Of a stretch of 7,217 bases of DNA, positions 1-5,937 are shown piece after piece. Positions within the stretch are counted from its first letter, which is position 1. Each line of letters opens with the position of its first letter. The position numbers were made by a program, and so were the translations under genes. The notes beneath the pieces were generated by a model. The model did no database searches, was not told the DNA's origin, and was given only the letters and a program-made list of their open reading frames with translations. The stretch is from Candidatus Moraniibacteriota bacterium (GTDB lineage Bacteria > Patescibacteriota > Minisyncoccia > Moranbacterales > UBA9337): NCBI GenBank assembly GCA_003510795.1, contig DOKP01000097.1, positions 1 to 7,217 of the forward strand, in the 5' to 3' direction.

Positions 1-1
1 A

Positions 2-94
2 TTTAAAGATGAAAAAGAATATGAAGATTTTATAGATAGAACAGGAGAACATTTTAAAGATAAAAAAGAATTAGAAAAGTATTTATTGGAATAG
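2..94 (+). CDS. 3' end of an unrecognised protein-coding gene (5' truncated by the window)
   Basis: An open frame enters from the left edge and ends at TAG 92-94, giving 30 residues that begin FKDEKEYEDF and end KKELEKYLLE. The tail is very charged, rich in Lys and Glu, and looks like a C-terminal helix of a soluble cytoplasmic protein. The other two forward frames have many stops over the same stretch. Its stop lies 26 bases before dockerin copy 1, and the two are in different frames, so the dockerin is not its natural C-terminus. The family cannot be named from 30 residues; a toxin-antitoxin or other accessory gene would fit the neighbourhood, but that is a guess. Confidence 0.55.
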   Translation, partial: FKDEKEYEDFIDRTGEHFKDKKELEKYLLE

Positions 95-120
95 AATATT
101 TCGAGGCTAATCCTTGTAGA

Positions 121-321
121 TATTCTTCCGTCACCAATACCACTGACGCACTTTTAACTCTCCGCAATTCCCTCGGACTTTCCATGAATGGCACGGCGTG
201 GCAAGTTTCTTCTACTACTGGCGACGCGGATTGCAGTGGGACTTCTAATTCAACCGATGCACTTTTGATCCTTCGATATTCTCTCGGACTTTCGATGAGG
301 GAGACAAGCTGGTGTGAATAA
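121..321 (+). repeat. Orphan dockerin-type module, copy 1
   Basis: This stretch encodes a double dockerin-like repeat. The first half contains SSVTNTTDALLTLRNSLGLS, the second starts at TGDADCSGTSNSTDALL, and the end is SWCE followed by TAA 319-321. The usual opening Asp-Val-Asp-Asn is missing: homology to the other copies starts at the TATTCTTCC edge. There is no ATG, GTG or TTG start placed to express it, and stops close the frame upstream (last one TAA 61-63), so it is not an ordinary gene. It is visibly more GC-rich than the genes on either side. It shares a 59-bp perfect match with copy 2 (139-197 against 1483-1541). It is either a stranded C-terminal domain or a mobile repeat. Confidence 0.85.
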
Positions 322-416
322 ATCACGTTAACATTTTAACATATTAATATTGGAGCATTAAGACAAAAAACATTGAGACATTTCAATAGAAAATAATTCA
401 ATAATAATCTAAACTT
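322..416 (+). repeat. AT-rich degenerate 8-bp repeat tail after dockerin copy 1
   Basis: Directly after the dockerin stop the sequence falls into a loose 8-base phase with units like ACATTTTA, ACATATTA, ATATTGGA, GCATTAAG and CATTGAGA (331 to about 378). The same kind of tail, with ACATTAAA/ACATTAGA units, follows the stop of copy 4, and a shorter TTAACATTTTA follows copy 5, so it seems to travel with the module. The stretch runs up to the RhuM start. No convincing promoter was found in it: TTGAGA at 373-378 has no good partner at the right distance. There is also no Shine-Dalgarno sequence. Confidence 0.5.
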
Positions 417-1442
417 ATGAAAAATAATCCTAAAAATTCCCAAATTATCATCTATAAAACCGAAGATGGCCAAACGAAAATCGATGTGCGTTTTGATGGC
501 GAGACAGTTTGGTTGACACAGAAACTTTTGGCTGAACTTTTTCAAGTTACCATTCCGACAATCAATGAACATATTAAAAATATATACAAAGAGGCTGAGT
601 TAAAGGAAAATTCAACTATTAGGAAATTCCGAATAGTTCAAAATGAAGGTACTCGCGAGGTTTCTAGGGATGTGGATTTCTATAATCTCGATATGATTAT
701 CTCAGTCGGCTATCGCGTCAAAAGCTCAATTGCTACTGCTTTTCGCCAATGGGCCACGCAACGCTTAGGTGAATATATCGTAAAGGGTTTTGTGCTGGAT
801 GACGAGCGCCTCAAAAATCCCGATCTGCCTTTTGATTATTTTGAAGAACTGACCCGAAGAATTGCTGATATTCGCACCAGTGAAAAAAGATTTTATCGTA
901 AAATCACCGACATTTATGCAACTAGCGTTGATTATGATCCGACTAGCGAAGAAAGCATCTTGTTTTTTAAAACTGTCCAAAATAAGGTGCATTGGGCAAT
1001 CACTGGGAAAACCGCACCAGAAATCATTGTCTCAAGGGCGGATAGCGCCAAGCAAAATATGGGACTGACCTCATGGCGCGCGACAAAACCGCGTAAGGAT
1101 GACGTATTAATTGCTAAGAATTATCTCAGCGAATCAGAACTTCTAGAGCTCAACAATCTTGTCGAACAATATCTGGTATTCGCCGAGGGCCAAGCTATGC
1201 GTCGCGTGCCGATGTATATGAAAGATTGGATCAAAAAATTGAATGATTTCCTGACAATTAATGATCGCGAGATACTTAAACATGCCGGTAAAGTTTCTCA
1301 TGAAAAAGCTTTAGAAAAAGCCGAGAAAGAATATGAAGCTTTTCACAAAAAGCGTAATGCAAAGTTTACAGAGAATGATTTTGATGAGGAAATAAAAAAA
1401 ATAACAGGTATAAAAAATAAAAAACTCTTAGGCAAACATTAG
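417..1442 (+). CDS. rhuM: RhuM-family (virulence RhuM) protein
   Basis: This 341-aa protein has the whole length expected of the RhuM family (Pfam Virulence_RhuM). The N-terminal block (about residues 27-132) carries the family signature: ETVWLTQ at 29-35, the TINEHIKNIYKEAEL stretch at 48-62, the EGTREVSRDVDFYNLDMI run ending near 94, SVGYRVKS at 96-103 and the QWATQRLGEYIVKGFVLDDE stretch at 111-130. The middle has NKVHWAITGKTAPEII (189-204) and RADSAKQNMGLTSW (207-220). The C-terminal helical block has LVFAEGQAMRR (253-263), the MKDWIKKLNDFL stretch (268-279) and EILKHAGKVS (285-294). RhuM was first seen in a Salmonella pathogenicity island; homologues are common in accessory islands and near defence genes, but the biochemical activity is not established. 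The start ATG 417 has no Shine-Dalgarno sequence. The gene stands alone between dockerin copies 1 and 2, and nothing in it is broken. Confidence 0.93.
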   Translation: MKNNPKNSQIIIYKTEDGQTKIDVRFDGETVWLTQKLLAELFQVTIPTINEHIKNIYKEAELKENSTIRKFRIVQNEGTREVSRDVDFYNLDMIISVGYRVKSSIATAFRQWATQRLGEYIVKGFVLDDERLKNPDLPFDYFEELTRRIADIRTSEKRFYRKITDIYATSVDYDPTSEESILFFKTVQNKVHWAITGKTAPEIIVSRADSAKQNMGLTSWRATKPRKDDVLIAKNYLSESELLELNNLVEQYLVFAEGQAMRRVPMYMKDWIKKLNDFLTINDREILKHAGKVSHEKALEKAEKEYEAFHKKRNAKFTENDFDEEIKKITGIKNKKLLGKH

Positions 1443-1464
1443 GCTCTAAAAGTCTAAGTCAAAA

Positions 1465-1719
1465 AATTCCTCCGCCACTAACACCACTGACGCACTTTTA
1501 ACTCTCCGCAATTCCCTCGGACTTTCCATGAATGGCACGGCTTGGCAAGCTGGCGCGACGACTGGGGATGTGAATTGTGGCGGGACTTCCAATTCCACTG
1601 ATGCTTTGTTAATTCTTCGATATTCTTTGGGACTCTCGATGGACGGGCCCGCTTCGCTAAAGCTTGTCGAGGCGAGTCCGCCTTGGTGAGCAAAGCGAGA
1701 CAGGACGAGTTGGTGCGAG
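1465..1719 (+). repeat. Orphan dockerin-type module, copy 2 (mosaic, with 57-bp insertion)
   Basis: The frame reads NSSATNTTDALLTLRNSLG, a linker, then TGDVNCGGTSNSTDALLILR, and would continue to the usual end, but a 57-bp insertion brings an in-frame TGA at 1687-1689, giving a ...SPPW end. The frame is closed upstream by TAA 1447-1449 with no start codon, and it differs from the RhuM frame, which stops 22 bases earlier. The first half (1483-1541) is identical to copy 1; the second part (1587-1719) is identical over 133 bp to copy 3, insertion included. The normal stop after Cys-Glu is lost here (GAG GGA). This is a non-expressed module shaped by recombination or gene conversion. Confidence 0.85.
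1646..1702 (+). repeat. 57-bp hairpin-rich insertion inside dockerin copy 2
   Basis: Compared with copies 4 and 5, which read directly through GGGACGAGTTGG, copies 2 and 3 carry 57 extra bases flanked by GG (a possible 2-bp target duplication). The insert holds an inner stem AGGCG/CGCCT (1670-1674 with 1679-1683, loop AGTC) and an outer pair TCGCT/AGCGA (1654-1658 with 1694-1698). It is much richer in G and C than the surroundings. The length is exactly 19 codons, so the downstream frame is restored, but TGA inside the insert ends translation. It behaves like a small palindromic (REP-like) element; the mobilising enzyme is not visible. Confidence 0.7.
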
Positions 1720-1727
1720 GGAAATTA

Positions 1728-1742
1728 ACTCGGGCTCCGAGT
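1728..1742 (+). other. Short perfect hairpin downstream of dockerin copy 2
   Basis: ACTCGG (1728-1733), loop GCT, CCGAGT (1737-1742) form a perfect 6-bp stem. No T-run follows, so it is not a typical intrinsic terminator. It lies just upstream of the ATPase promoter and replaces the usual AT-rich 8-bp repeat tail seen after other copies. It could be a weak terminator or a remnant of another palindromic element. Confidence 0.35.
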
Positions 1743-1764
1743 GCTCAAATGGGATACCTTAAAA

Positions 1765-1780
1765 TTAGACTTGACTCTAA
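1765..1780 (+). promoter_or_regulatory. Possible operator over the ATPase -35 box
   Basis: TTAGACTTGACTCTAA is an imperfect inverted repeat: arms TTAGA and TCTAA pair perfectly, with the centre over the -35 hexamer. A second ACTCTAA lies at 1807-1813, and GAGTGTACTC (1801-1810, arms GAGT/ACTC) lies near the expected transcription start. Such placement would let a repressor block the promoter. The regulator is not known. Confidence 0.3.
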
Positions 1781-1798
1781 ATATATATGTGATATAAT
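1771..1798 (+). promoter_or_regulatory. Sigma70-type promoter for the ATPase gene
   Basis: TTGACT (1771-1776) and a perfect TATAAT (1793-1798) are separated by 16 bp. Transcription would start near 1805, giving a leader of about 26 bases before ATG 1831. The leader contains no Shine-Dalgarno sequence. This promoter sits outside the dockerin module and belongs to the ATPase gene. Confidence 0.75.
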
Positions 1799-1830
1799 TC
1801 GAGTGTACTCTAATTGAATAAAAAATATAT

Positions 1831-3051
1831 ATGGAAAATTTGATAAAAAACAGCCAAAATCTGCTAAAAAGCCTAAAAACAACGAAGAAAAGATATTTAT
1901 ACGAAAAAATAGATTTTTCTCAGAAAATGATCGGAATAATCGGGCAGCGAGGCGTGGGTAAAACCACAATAATGCTTCAATTTTTAAAAGAAAAGAATAG
2001 TCCGGAAACGGTAATTTATCTGACTGCGGATGACATCTATTTTTCACAAAATACCTTAAAAGAAACGGTAGAAATGCTTTATCGTGATTATGGTTTTCGT
2101 ATTTTTTGCATTGATGAAATTCACAAATATAAAAATTGGAACCAGGAATTAAAAAATGTGTATGACTTATTATCCGGAATAAAAATAGTTTTTTCCGGTA
2201 GCTCATCACTGGACGTATTGGCGGGAGCCTATGATTTGTCAAGAAGAGCGGTTCTGCACCAGCTCAACGGCCTATCTTTCCGGGAATTTGTTGAATTTAA
2301 AAATGGAATAATTTTAAAATCATTTTCGCCGGAAGATTTATTGGCTAAATATAAAAAATATTCTGTCCAGATTTCTTCTCAAATTGAAGTATTGAAATTA
2401 TTTAAAGAATATATATCTTTTGGATATTACCCTTACTTTTTGGAAGGTTCAAGTGACACTTATGAATTGAAGATGAAAAATGTTTTAGATAAAACAATTT
2501 ATGAAGACATTGCTAATTTGAATAATATCAAAACAGAAAATTTACCATACTTTAAAAAAATCTTAGCTTTTTTGGCTAGTATTCCGCCAGGTGAGATCAA
2601 CGTTAATAAATTAGCCTCCAATCTTGGATTAGCTTTTGAAACCGCGGAGGCTTATATGGATATCTTATACCGTATTTCACTGGTGCGATATTTACTAAAA
2701 AATAAGACGGGCTATAAATTAATTCGTAAATCAGCCAAGGTTTTTTTGGATAATACTAATGTGGCAGTTTATCTAAAAAAAGAATTGGGCTTGGATGAGA
2801 ATCCCGGAGTTTTGCGGGAATTATTTATTCTAAATCAACTGCAAAATTGCAAGCAAAAGATTTATGCTAGCGAGGGCAGGGGGGATTTTTTATTAAAACT
2901 AAAAGATAAAAAAATAATCTTAGAGATAGGTGGCCGATCAAAGGATTTTAAGAAAATTTCTAAAATTAGTAATGCTTATTTGGTATTGGATGACATGGAA
3001 ATAGCTGAAAATAATAAAATACCCTTGTGGCTGTTTGGATTTTTGTATTAG
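1831..3051 (+). CDS. AAA-family ATPase with C-terminal DUF4143 domain
   Basis: This 406-aa protein has a P-loop ATPase at the front and a DUF4143-type C-terminus (AAA_14 plus DUF4143 architecture). Walker A is GQRGVGKT at 38-45; Walker B is IFCIDEIH at 91-98; the sensor-like strand is IVFSGSSS at 119-126; DLSRRAV at 135-141 holds candidate arginine fingers. About residues 250-300 form a winged-helix-like segment. The tail resembles a PD-(D/E)XK fold: Glu330 in VLREL, Asp352 in GRGDFLL, then LEIGGRSK at 364-371, where the Lys two residues after the Glu is replaced by Gly. Family members are widespread in archaea and bacteria and their role is mostly unknown; involvement in defence or mobile elements has been suggested. 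The length is normal and the ending WLFGFLY looks complete. The start ATG 1831 follows a strong promoter but no Shine-Dalgarno sequence. The stop TAG 3049-3051 directly abuts dockerin copy 3. Confidence 0.9.
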   Translation: MENLIKNSQNLLKSLKTTKKRYLYEKIDFSQKMIGIIGQRGVGKTTIMLQFLKEKNSPETVIYLTADDIYFSQNTLKETVEMLYRDYGFRIFCIDEIHKYKNWNQELKNVYDLLSGIKIVFSGSSSLDVLAGAYDLSRRAVLHQLNGLSFREFVEFKNGIILKSFSPEDLLAKYKKYSVQISSQIEVLKLFKEYISFGYYPYFLEGSSDTYELKMKNVLDKTIYEDIANLNNIKTENLPYFKKILAFLASIPPGEINVNKLASNLGLAFETAEAYMDILYRISLVRYLLKNKTGYKLIRKSAKVFLDNTNVAVYLKKELGLDENPGVLRELFILNQLQNCKQKIYASEGRGDFLLKLKDKKIILEIGGRSKDFKKISKISNAYLVLDDMEIAENNKIPLWLFGFLY

Positions 3052-3314
3052 TTGATAATTCTTCCGTCACCAACACCACTGATGCCCTCCTCACTCTGCG
3101 AAATTCCCTTGGACTTGCTATGACTTCCACGGCTTGGGTAAATTCAGCGACCACTGGCGATGTTAATTGCGACGAAGTTTCCAATTCCACTGATGCTTTG
3201 TTAATTCTTCGATATTCTTTGGGACTCTCGATGGACGGGCCCGCTTCGCTAAAGCTTGTCGAGGCGAGTCCGCCTTGGTGAGCAAAGCGAGACAGGACGA
3301 GTTGGTGCGAGTAG
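3051..3314 (+). repeat. Orphan dockerin-type module, copy 3 (with 57-bp insertion)
   Basis: The module begins on the last base of the ATPase stop codon: GTT GAT AAT TCT TCC encodes VDNSS, in the -1 frame relative to the ATPase. It then encodes VTNTTDALLTLRNSLGLAM, a diverged linker, TGDVNCDEVSNSTDALLILR and, because of the 57-bp insertion, a SPPW end with TGA 3279-3281. The original module stop, TAG 3312-3314, lies beyond the insertion. The frame is open from GTG 3027, which overlaps the ATPase 3' end, but there is no sign of a ribosome site. The second half is identical to copy 2 over 133 bp. Confidence 0.83.
3238..3294 (+). repeat. 57-bp hairpin-rich insertion inside dockerin copy 3
   Basis: This insert is identical to the one in copy 2 and sits at the same position in the module. 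It also ends the dockerin frame with an internal TGA. Sharing the same insert and identical flanks indicates one insertion event followed by copying of the module, rather than two insertions. Confidence 0.7.
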
Positions 3315-3383
3315 GGCATACTAATGTTTTATCATTTTAGTGTTAGAACAATCAAGTGTAAAAAATAAGTTCAAAAACTTTTT

Positions 3384-5210
3384 ATGGATCAGTTTTGTAA
3401 ATCTATTTTTTTTGTGATAATATCTTTTTTTATCTTTTCTAGCTCGGCAAAAAATTCTCAAGCGGCAACTTTATATATGCCTGATGACTGTCCTAATCTT
3501 CAAGAATGTTTTTCGTCGATGTTAGGAGGAGACGAATTAATTATTAGGAACGGAACATACGTCGGAAGTCAAAATGCAATTGGCGAAGCAATTCTTCCTC
3601 CAAGCGGGAATAATAATGCGTATACAACAATCAGGGCTGAAAATGATTTTAATGTTATTTTTGATGGAGAAAATATCAGATCCATGTTTTATACATGGAT
3701 TCCTAGAGAGTATATCTATTTCAAAGGTCTTAAATGGATTAACTCAAACGATACTGCTGTTCATATTTATGAATGGAATCATGCTAAATTCATTAAATGC
3801 GCTTTTATGAATGGAGAAAATTCTTTCAGAGTCTCGACTGTCTGGGCTTCTAGCGGAAGTAATTATTTATTCGAAGATTGCCATGCTTGGGGTAGTGGCA
3901 GATACTCATTAAATATTCAGACAAGCAACGATGTTGTTGTGAGAAGATTCGTATCTCGCTTGGATGCGGTTACTGGCAGTCTTTCAGATGGGACAGCTCC
4001 ATATCCCGCGGCTCATTTTATGAGTTATGCTAGTCAGAATGTTGAATGGCAAAATTGTATAGCATTAGATTCGGACCAAGATTATTTCATAAGTCTGGCT
4101 AGCTATTATCTTGGGGGTTATGCTACTCACGCGTTTTATGATGGAGAATATACTGAGAATAATTTTTATAATGGGTGTATTGCTTTAAATATAGATATGC
4201 ATAATATAAATCCTTCTTACGCGGGGGTGCCTGGGCCTGGATTTTTGCTGGATGGTTCAAGGAGTTCTAACTATTTAAATTGTATTGCTTGGGATACTGC
4301 AAGGGGATTTTCAGGAAATAATTTAGAGAATTACACTGGCAGTATTAATCATAGCACTGTGTCTGTAAATACTTTTGGCGGAGATTTGTCTTATGATGGA
4401 ATAAATTCAGATTTAAATTTGAATATTGCAAACTCTGTCATTATGGGAGGAAGTCGTTTGGGAGATGGTTCGGGCATAAGGGGTGGGGTTTTCTCTGATT
4501 ATAATGCTTTCTATGGCAATATAAATAGACTAACAGGCAGTACGGATAATTATAGTTTAGGAAGTGTAGCTGGAATACATGATTACAGTCATGAAAACGG
4601 AAATGAAATAAATCCTCTGGATAACTCTTTAAAATATATTACTAGAGTTGAATCTGGTTCAGATTTCGAAGGTATTGCGTCTGACGGAGGATATGTGGGA
4701 GCCAATGTCTCAAATAAGATTGGAACTTCTGGCACAATGTATGGGGAAAATGACTATAATATAAATACTAATGTATCTTTATGGCCGTTTCCGTATGAAG
4801 ATCAAATAAAAAATGATTTTGCATCTTACAACGCTGATGGCATCAATCCAAATATTCCCGATGGGAAAAGAGGTTTTGCTGAAGATATTATTGATCCATA
4901 TGGTAAACCATTGACGCTCACAAGATATGTTTGGCAATATCTTGAAAACGAAATTCCTTGTGAGATATATGATGAATGTGAACAAATAATCATCCGCTCC
5001 GACGTCGACAATTCTTCCGTCACCAATACTACCGATGCCCTCCTCACTCTCCGCAATTCCCTCGGTCTTTCAATGGACGGCACGGCTTGGCATGTTTCTG
5101 CTATGACTGGCGACGTGGATTGTAGCGGCACTTCTAATTCCACTGATGCTCTGTTAATATTAAGGTATTCTTTGGGATTCTCAATGAATGGGACGAGTTG
5201 GTGCGAGTAA
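3384..5210 (+). CDS. Secreted right-handed parallel beta-helix protein with C-terminal dockerin
   Basis: This 608-aa protein opens with a signal peptide: Lys6, a hydrophobic core IFFVIISFFIF (8-18), then a Ser-rich stretch ending SQA at 25-27 as a likely cleavage site. The body (about 30-500) is a beta-helix of the pectate-lyase/NosD type, rich in Asn, Gly and Ser. Rung-like segments recur with Cys at the same place: FIKCAF (Cys139), FEDCHAW (Cys166), WQNCIAL (Cys225), YNGCIAL (Cys265) and YLNCIAW (Cys300), which suggests a buried Cys ladder. Residues 540-608 are a double dockerin: first loop DVDNSSVTNTTDALLTLR from Asp540, second GDVDCSGTSNSTDALLILR from Gly576, ending SWCE. Cys580 and Cys607 could form a disulfide. 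Known dockerins bind cohesins through calcium loops; position 5 of each loop is Ser here instead of Asp. No cohesin or enzyme activity can be assigned; it could be a polysaccharide-binding or -cleaving surface protein. ATG 3384 has no Shine-Dalgarno sequence. This is the only dockerin copy joined to a gene. Confidence 0.88.
   Translation: MDQFCKSIFFVIISFFIFSSSAKNSQAATLYMPDDCPNLQECFSSMLGGDELIIRNGTYVGSQNAIGEAILPPSGNNNAYTTIRAENDFNVIFDGENIRSMFYTWIPREYIYFKGLKWINSNDTAVHIYEWNHAKFIKCAFMNGENSFRVSTVWASSGSNYLFEDCHAWGSGRYSLNIQTSNDVVVRRFVSRLDAVTGSLSDGTAPYPAAHFMSYASQNVEWQNCIALDSDQDYFISLASYYLGGYATHAFYDGEYTENNFYNGCIALNIDMHNINPSYAGVPGPGFLLDGSRSSNYLNCIAWDTARGFSGNNLENYTGSINHSTVSVNTFGGDLSYDGINSDLNLNIANSVIMGGSRLGDGSGIRGGVFSDYNAFYGNINRLTGSTDNYSLGSVAGIHDYSHENGNEINPLDNSLKYITRVESGSDFEGIASDGGYVGANVSNKIGTSGTMYGENDYNINTNVSLWPFPYEDQIKNDFASYNADGINPNIPDGKRGFAEDIIDPYGKPLTLTRYVWQYLENEIPCEIYDECEQIIIRSDVDNSSVTNTTDALLTLRNSLGLSMDGTAWHVSAMTGDVDCSGTSNSTDALLILRYSLGFSMNGTSWCE
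5001..5210 (+). repeat. Dockerin-type module, copy 4 (in-frame C-terminus of the beta-helix gene)
   Basis: This is the functional form of the repeat: GACGTCGACAATTC at its left edge is shared with copy 5, and it ends TGC GAG TAA. It lacks the 57-bp insertion. Compared codon by codon with copy 5, 30 of 69 codons differ, and 23 of these changes are synonymous by my hand count. The amino-acid changes cluster in the linker between the two dockerin repeats. Confidence 0.88.
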
Positions 5211-5219
5211 ATCATTTTA

Positions 5220-5279
5220 ACATTAGAACAATGAAAGCAAAATAACATTAAAACATTAGAACATTAAAACATCAAAACA
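5220..5279 (+). repeat. 8-bp tandem repeats (ACATTAAA/ACATTAGA) after dockerin copy 4
   Basis: ACATTAGA at 5220-5227 follows the stop closely. Four consecutive 8-base units occupy 5245-5276: ACATTAAA, ACATTAGA, ACATTAAA and ACATCAAA, followed by ACA. One-base variation among units is typical of an ageing microsatellite. Related, more degenerate sequence follows copy 1, and a trace follows copies 3 and 5, so it may be part of the mobile unit. Confidence 0.65.
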
Positions 5280-5312
5280 AAAAAGTATAAAAATATTAAA
5301 GCATTAGAATAT

Positions 5313-5341
5313 TTGACAAAAATAGACGCATGTAATAAAAT
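5313..5341 (+). promoter_or_regulatory. Sigma70-type promoter of the toxin-antitoxin pair
   Basis: A perfect TTGACA (5313-5318) is followed after 17 bp by TAAAAT (5336-5341). The start point would fall near 5348, inside the first of two palindromes, so a protein bound there would repress transcription. The leader to ATG 5413 is about 65 bases. Confidence 0.75.
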
Positions 5342-5342
5342 A

Positions 5343-5373
5343 AACTTAAGTTCAAATAAATTAAACTTAAGTT
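5343..5373 (+). promoter_or_regulatory. Twin palindromic operators AACTTAAGTT
   Basis: The perfect 10-bp palindrome AACTTAAGTT occurs at 5343-5352 and again at 5364-5373, within a repeated 15-mer TAAACTTAAGTTCAA (5341-5355 and 5362-5376). The 21-bp spacing places both sites on the same face of the helix, about two turns apart. They begin just after the -10 box. The first gene of the operon encodes a winged-helix protein, so autoregulation by that protein is the natural reading. Confidence 0.65.
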
Positions 5374-5381
5374 CAACAAAC

Positions 5382-5403
5382 CTAGTCGCTCGCGAGTGAC
5401 TGG
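5382..5403 (+). promoter_or_regulatory. Leader hairpin just before the antitoxin-type start codon
   Basis: AGTCGCTCGCGAGTGACT (5384-5401) folds on itself: AGTC pairs with GACT and CTCG with CGAG, with one G-U wobble between. C5382-G5403 and a T-G pair extend it. It ends 9 bases before ATG 5413, where it could hold the ribosome-binding region in the RNA, or act as a further DNA palindrome for the regulator. It is GC-rich within an AT-rich leader. Confidence 0.4.
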
Positions 5404-5412
5404 ATAAAATAT

Positions 5413-5937
5413 ATGACCAAGATAGAACGAAAAATAATCCAGTTATTATCCGATTATCCAGAACAAGAATTCTACGGCGGAGAAATCACGAGAAAAATTG
5501 GATGCAGTAAAGCTTCGGCCAGCGTTATCCTGAGGAAGTTTTTTAAAAAGAAGTTGATTTTTATGAAAGCCAAGGGACACATGAAATTCTATCAGATAAA
5601 TACTAAAAGTTCCGAGATAAAAAAAATCAAAATAGATGTTGTTTTAGAAAAAATGAATAACTTATTGCCAAAAGTGCAAAAGTTTTCCCAAAAAATAATT
5701 CTTTTTGGGTCGGGAGCCAGAGGAGAGCAAACAGCCGAAAGCGACATTGATCTTTTTATAATGTCTCGTAAAAAAAATGAGATTCGCGCAGTTTTGAAAG
5801 ATATAAATTTGGGATTGGCGGTAAACGCTATAATAAAAACTCCCAGCGAATGGTCGGAAATGGAAGTAGCTGAGCCGGAATTTTATCAAGAAATTAATAA
5901 TGGAATAATTTTATACGATTATGTCTCAAGAATTTAA
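5413..5937 (+). CDS. Winged-helix/MNT-type nucleotidyltransferase (antitoxin-like)
   Basis: This 174-aa protein has an N-terminal winged-helix domain (about 1-65; recognition region ITRKIGCSKASASVILRKF at 25-43) fused to a minimal nucleotidyltransferase domain. The nucleotidyltransferase signature is GSGARG (99-104) followed by SDIDLF (110-115), with Asp111 and Asp113 as the metal-binding pair. The third acidic residue usual in the fold is not clear: the expected strand reads GLAVNAII (134-141), with Asn138 where Asp might be expected. In known MNT/HEPN pairs the nucleotidyltransferase is the antitoxin and modifies the HEPN toxin with AMP; that role is inferred here. The DNA-binding domain fits the twin palindromes upstream. 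Its 3' end overlaps the HEPN gene by 17 bases, which suggests coupled translation. The start ATG 5413 has only a weak purine stretch (GGA) before it. Confidence 0.88.
   Translation: MTKIERKIIQLLSDYPEQEFYGGEITRKIGCSKASASVILRKFFKKKLIFMKAKGHMKFYQINTKSSEIKKIKIDVVLEKMNNLLPKVQKFSQKIILFGSGARGEQTAESDIDLFIMSRKKNEIRAVLKDINLGLAVNAIIKTPSEWSEMEVAEPEFYQEINNGIILYDYVSRI

Noticed and set aside
54..326. Antisense open frame across dockerin copy 1 (SHQLV...ESPREYRR...), with equivalents over copies 3 and 4
   Set aside because: The frame is the shadow of the sense dockerin coding pattern: the equivalent frame is open on all the copies I translated, including copy 5 where it lacks a start codon. The sense frame has recognisable dockerin loops; the antisense protein resembles no domain. 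Such frames are easily mis-annotated as hypothetical genes.
1728..1742. Intrinsic terminator
   Set aside because: The stem is good but no T-run follows it, so it is listed only as a hairpin.
1745..2242. 165-aa antisense frame opposite the ATPase gene
   Set aside because: It lies opposite Walker A and Walker B coding sequence, is rich in Phe and Ser as expected from reversed AT-rich codons, and overlaps the promoter. The sense strand explains the region.
3027..3281. 84-aa gene starting at GTG 3027 covering dockerin copy 3
   Set aside because: The start overlaps the ATPase 3' end, has no ribosome site, gives no signal peptide, and the end is set by the 57-bp insertion. It is better described as an orphan module that happens to be open upstream.
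5220..5279. CRISPR-like array
   Set aside because: The repeats are only 8 bp, contiguous and degenerate, without unique spacers. It is a microsatellite-like tract.
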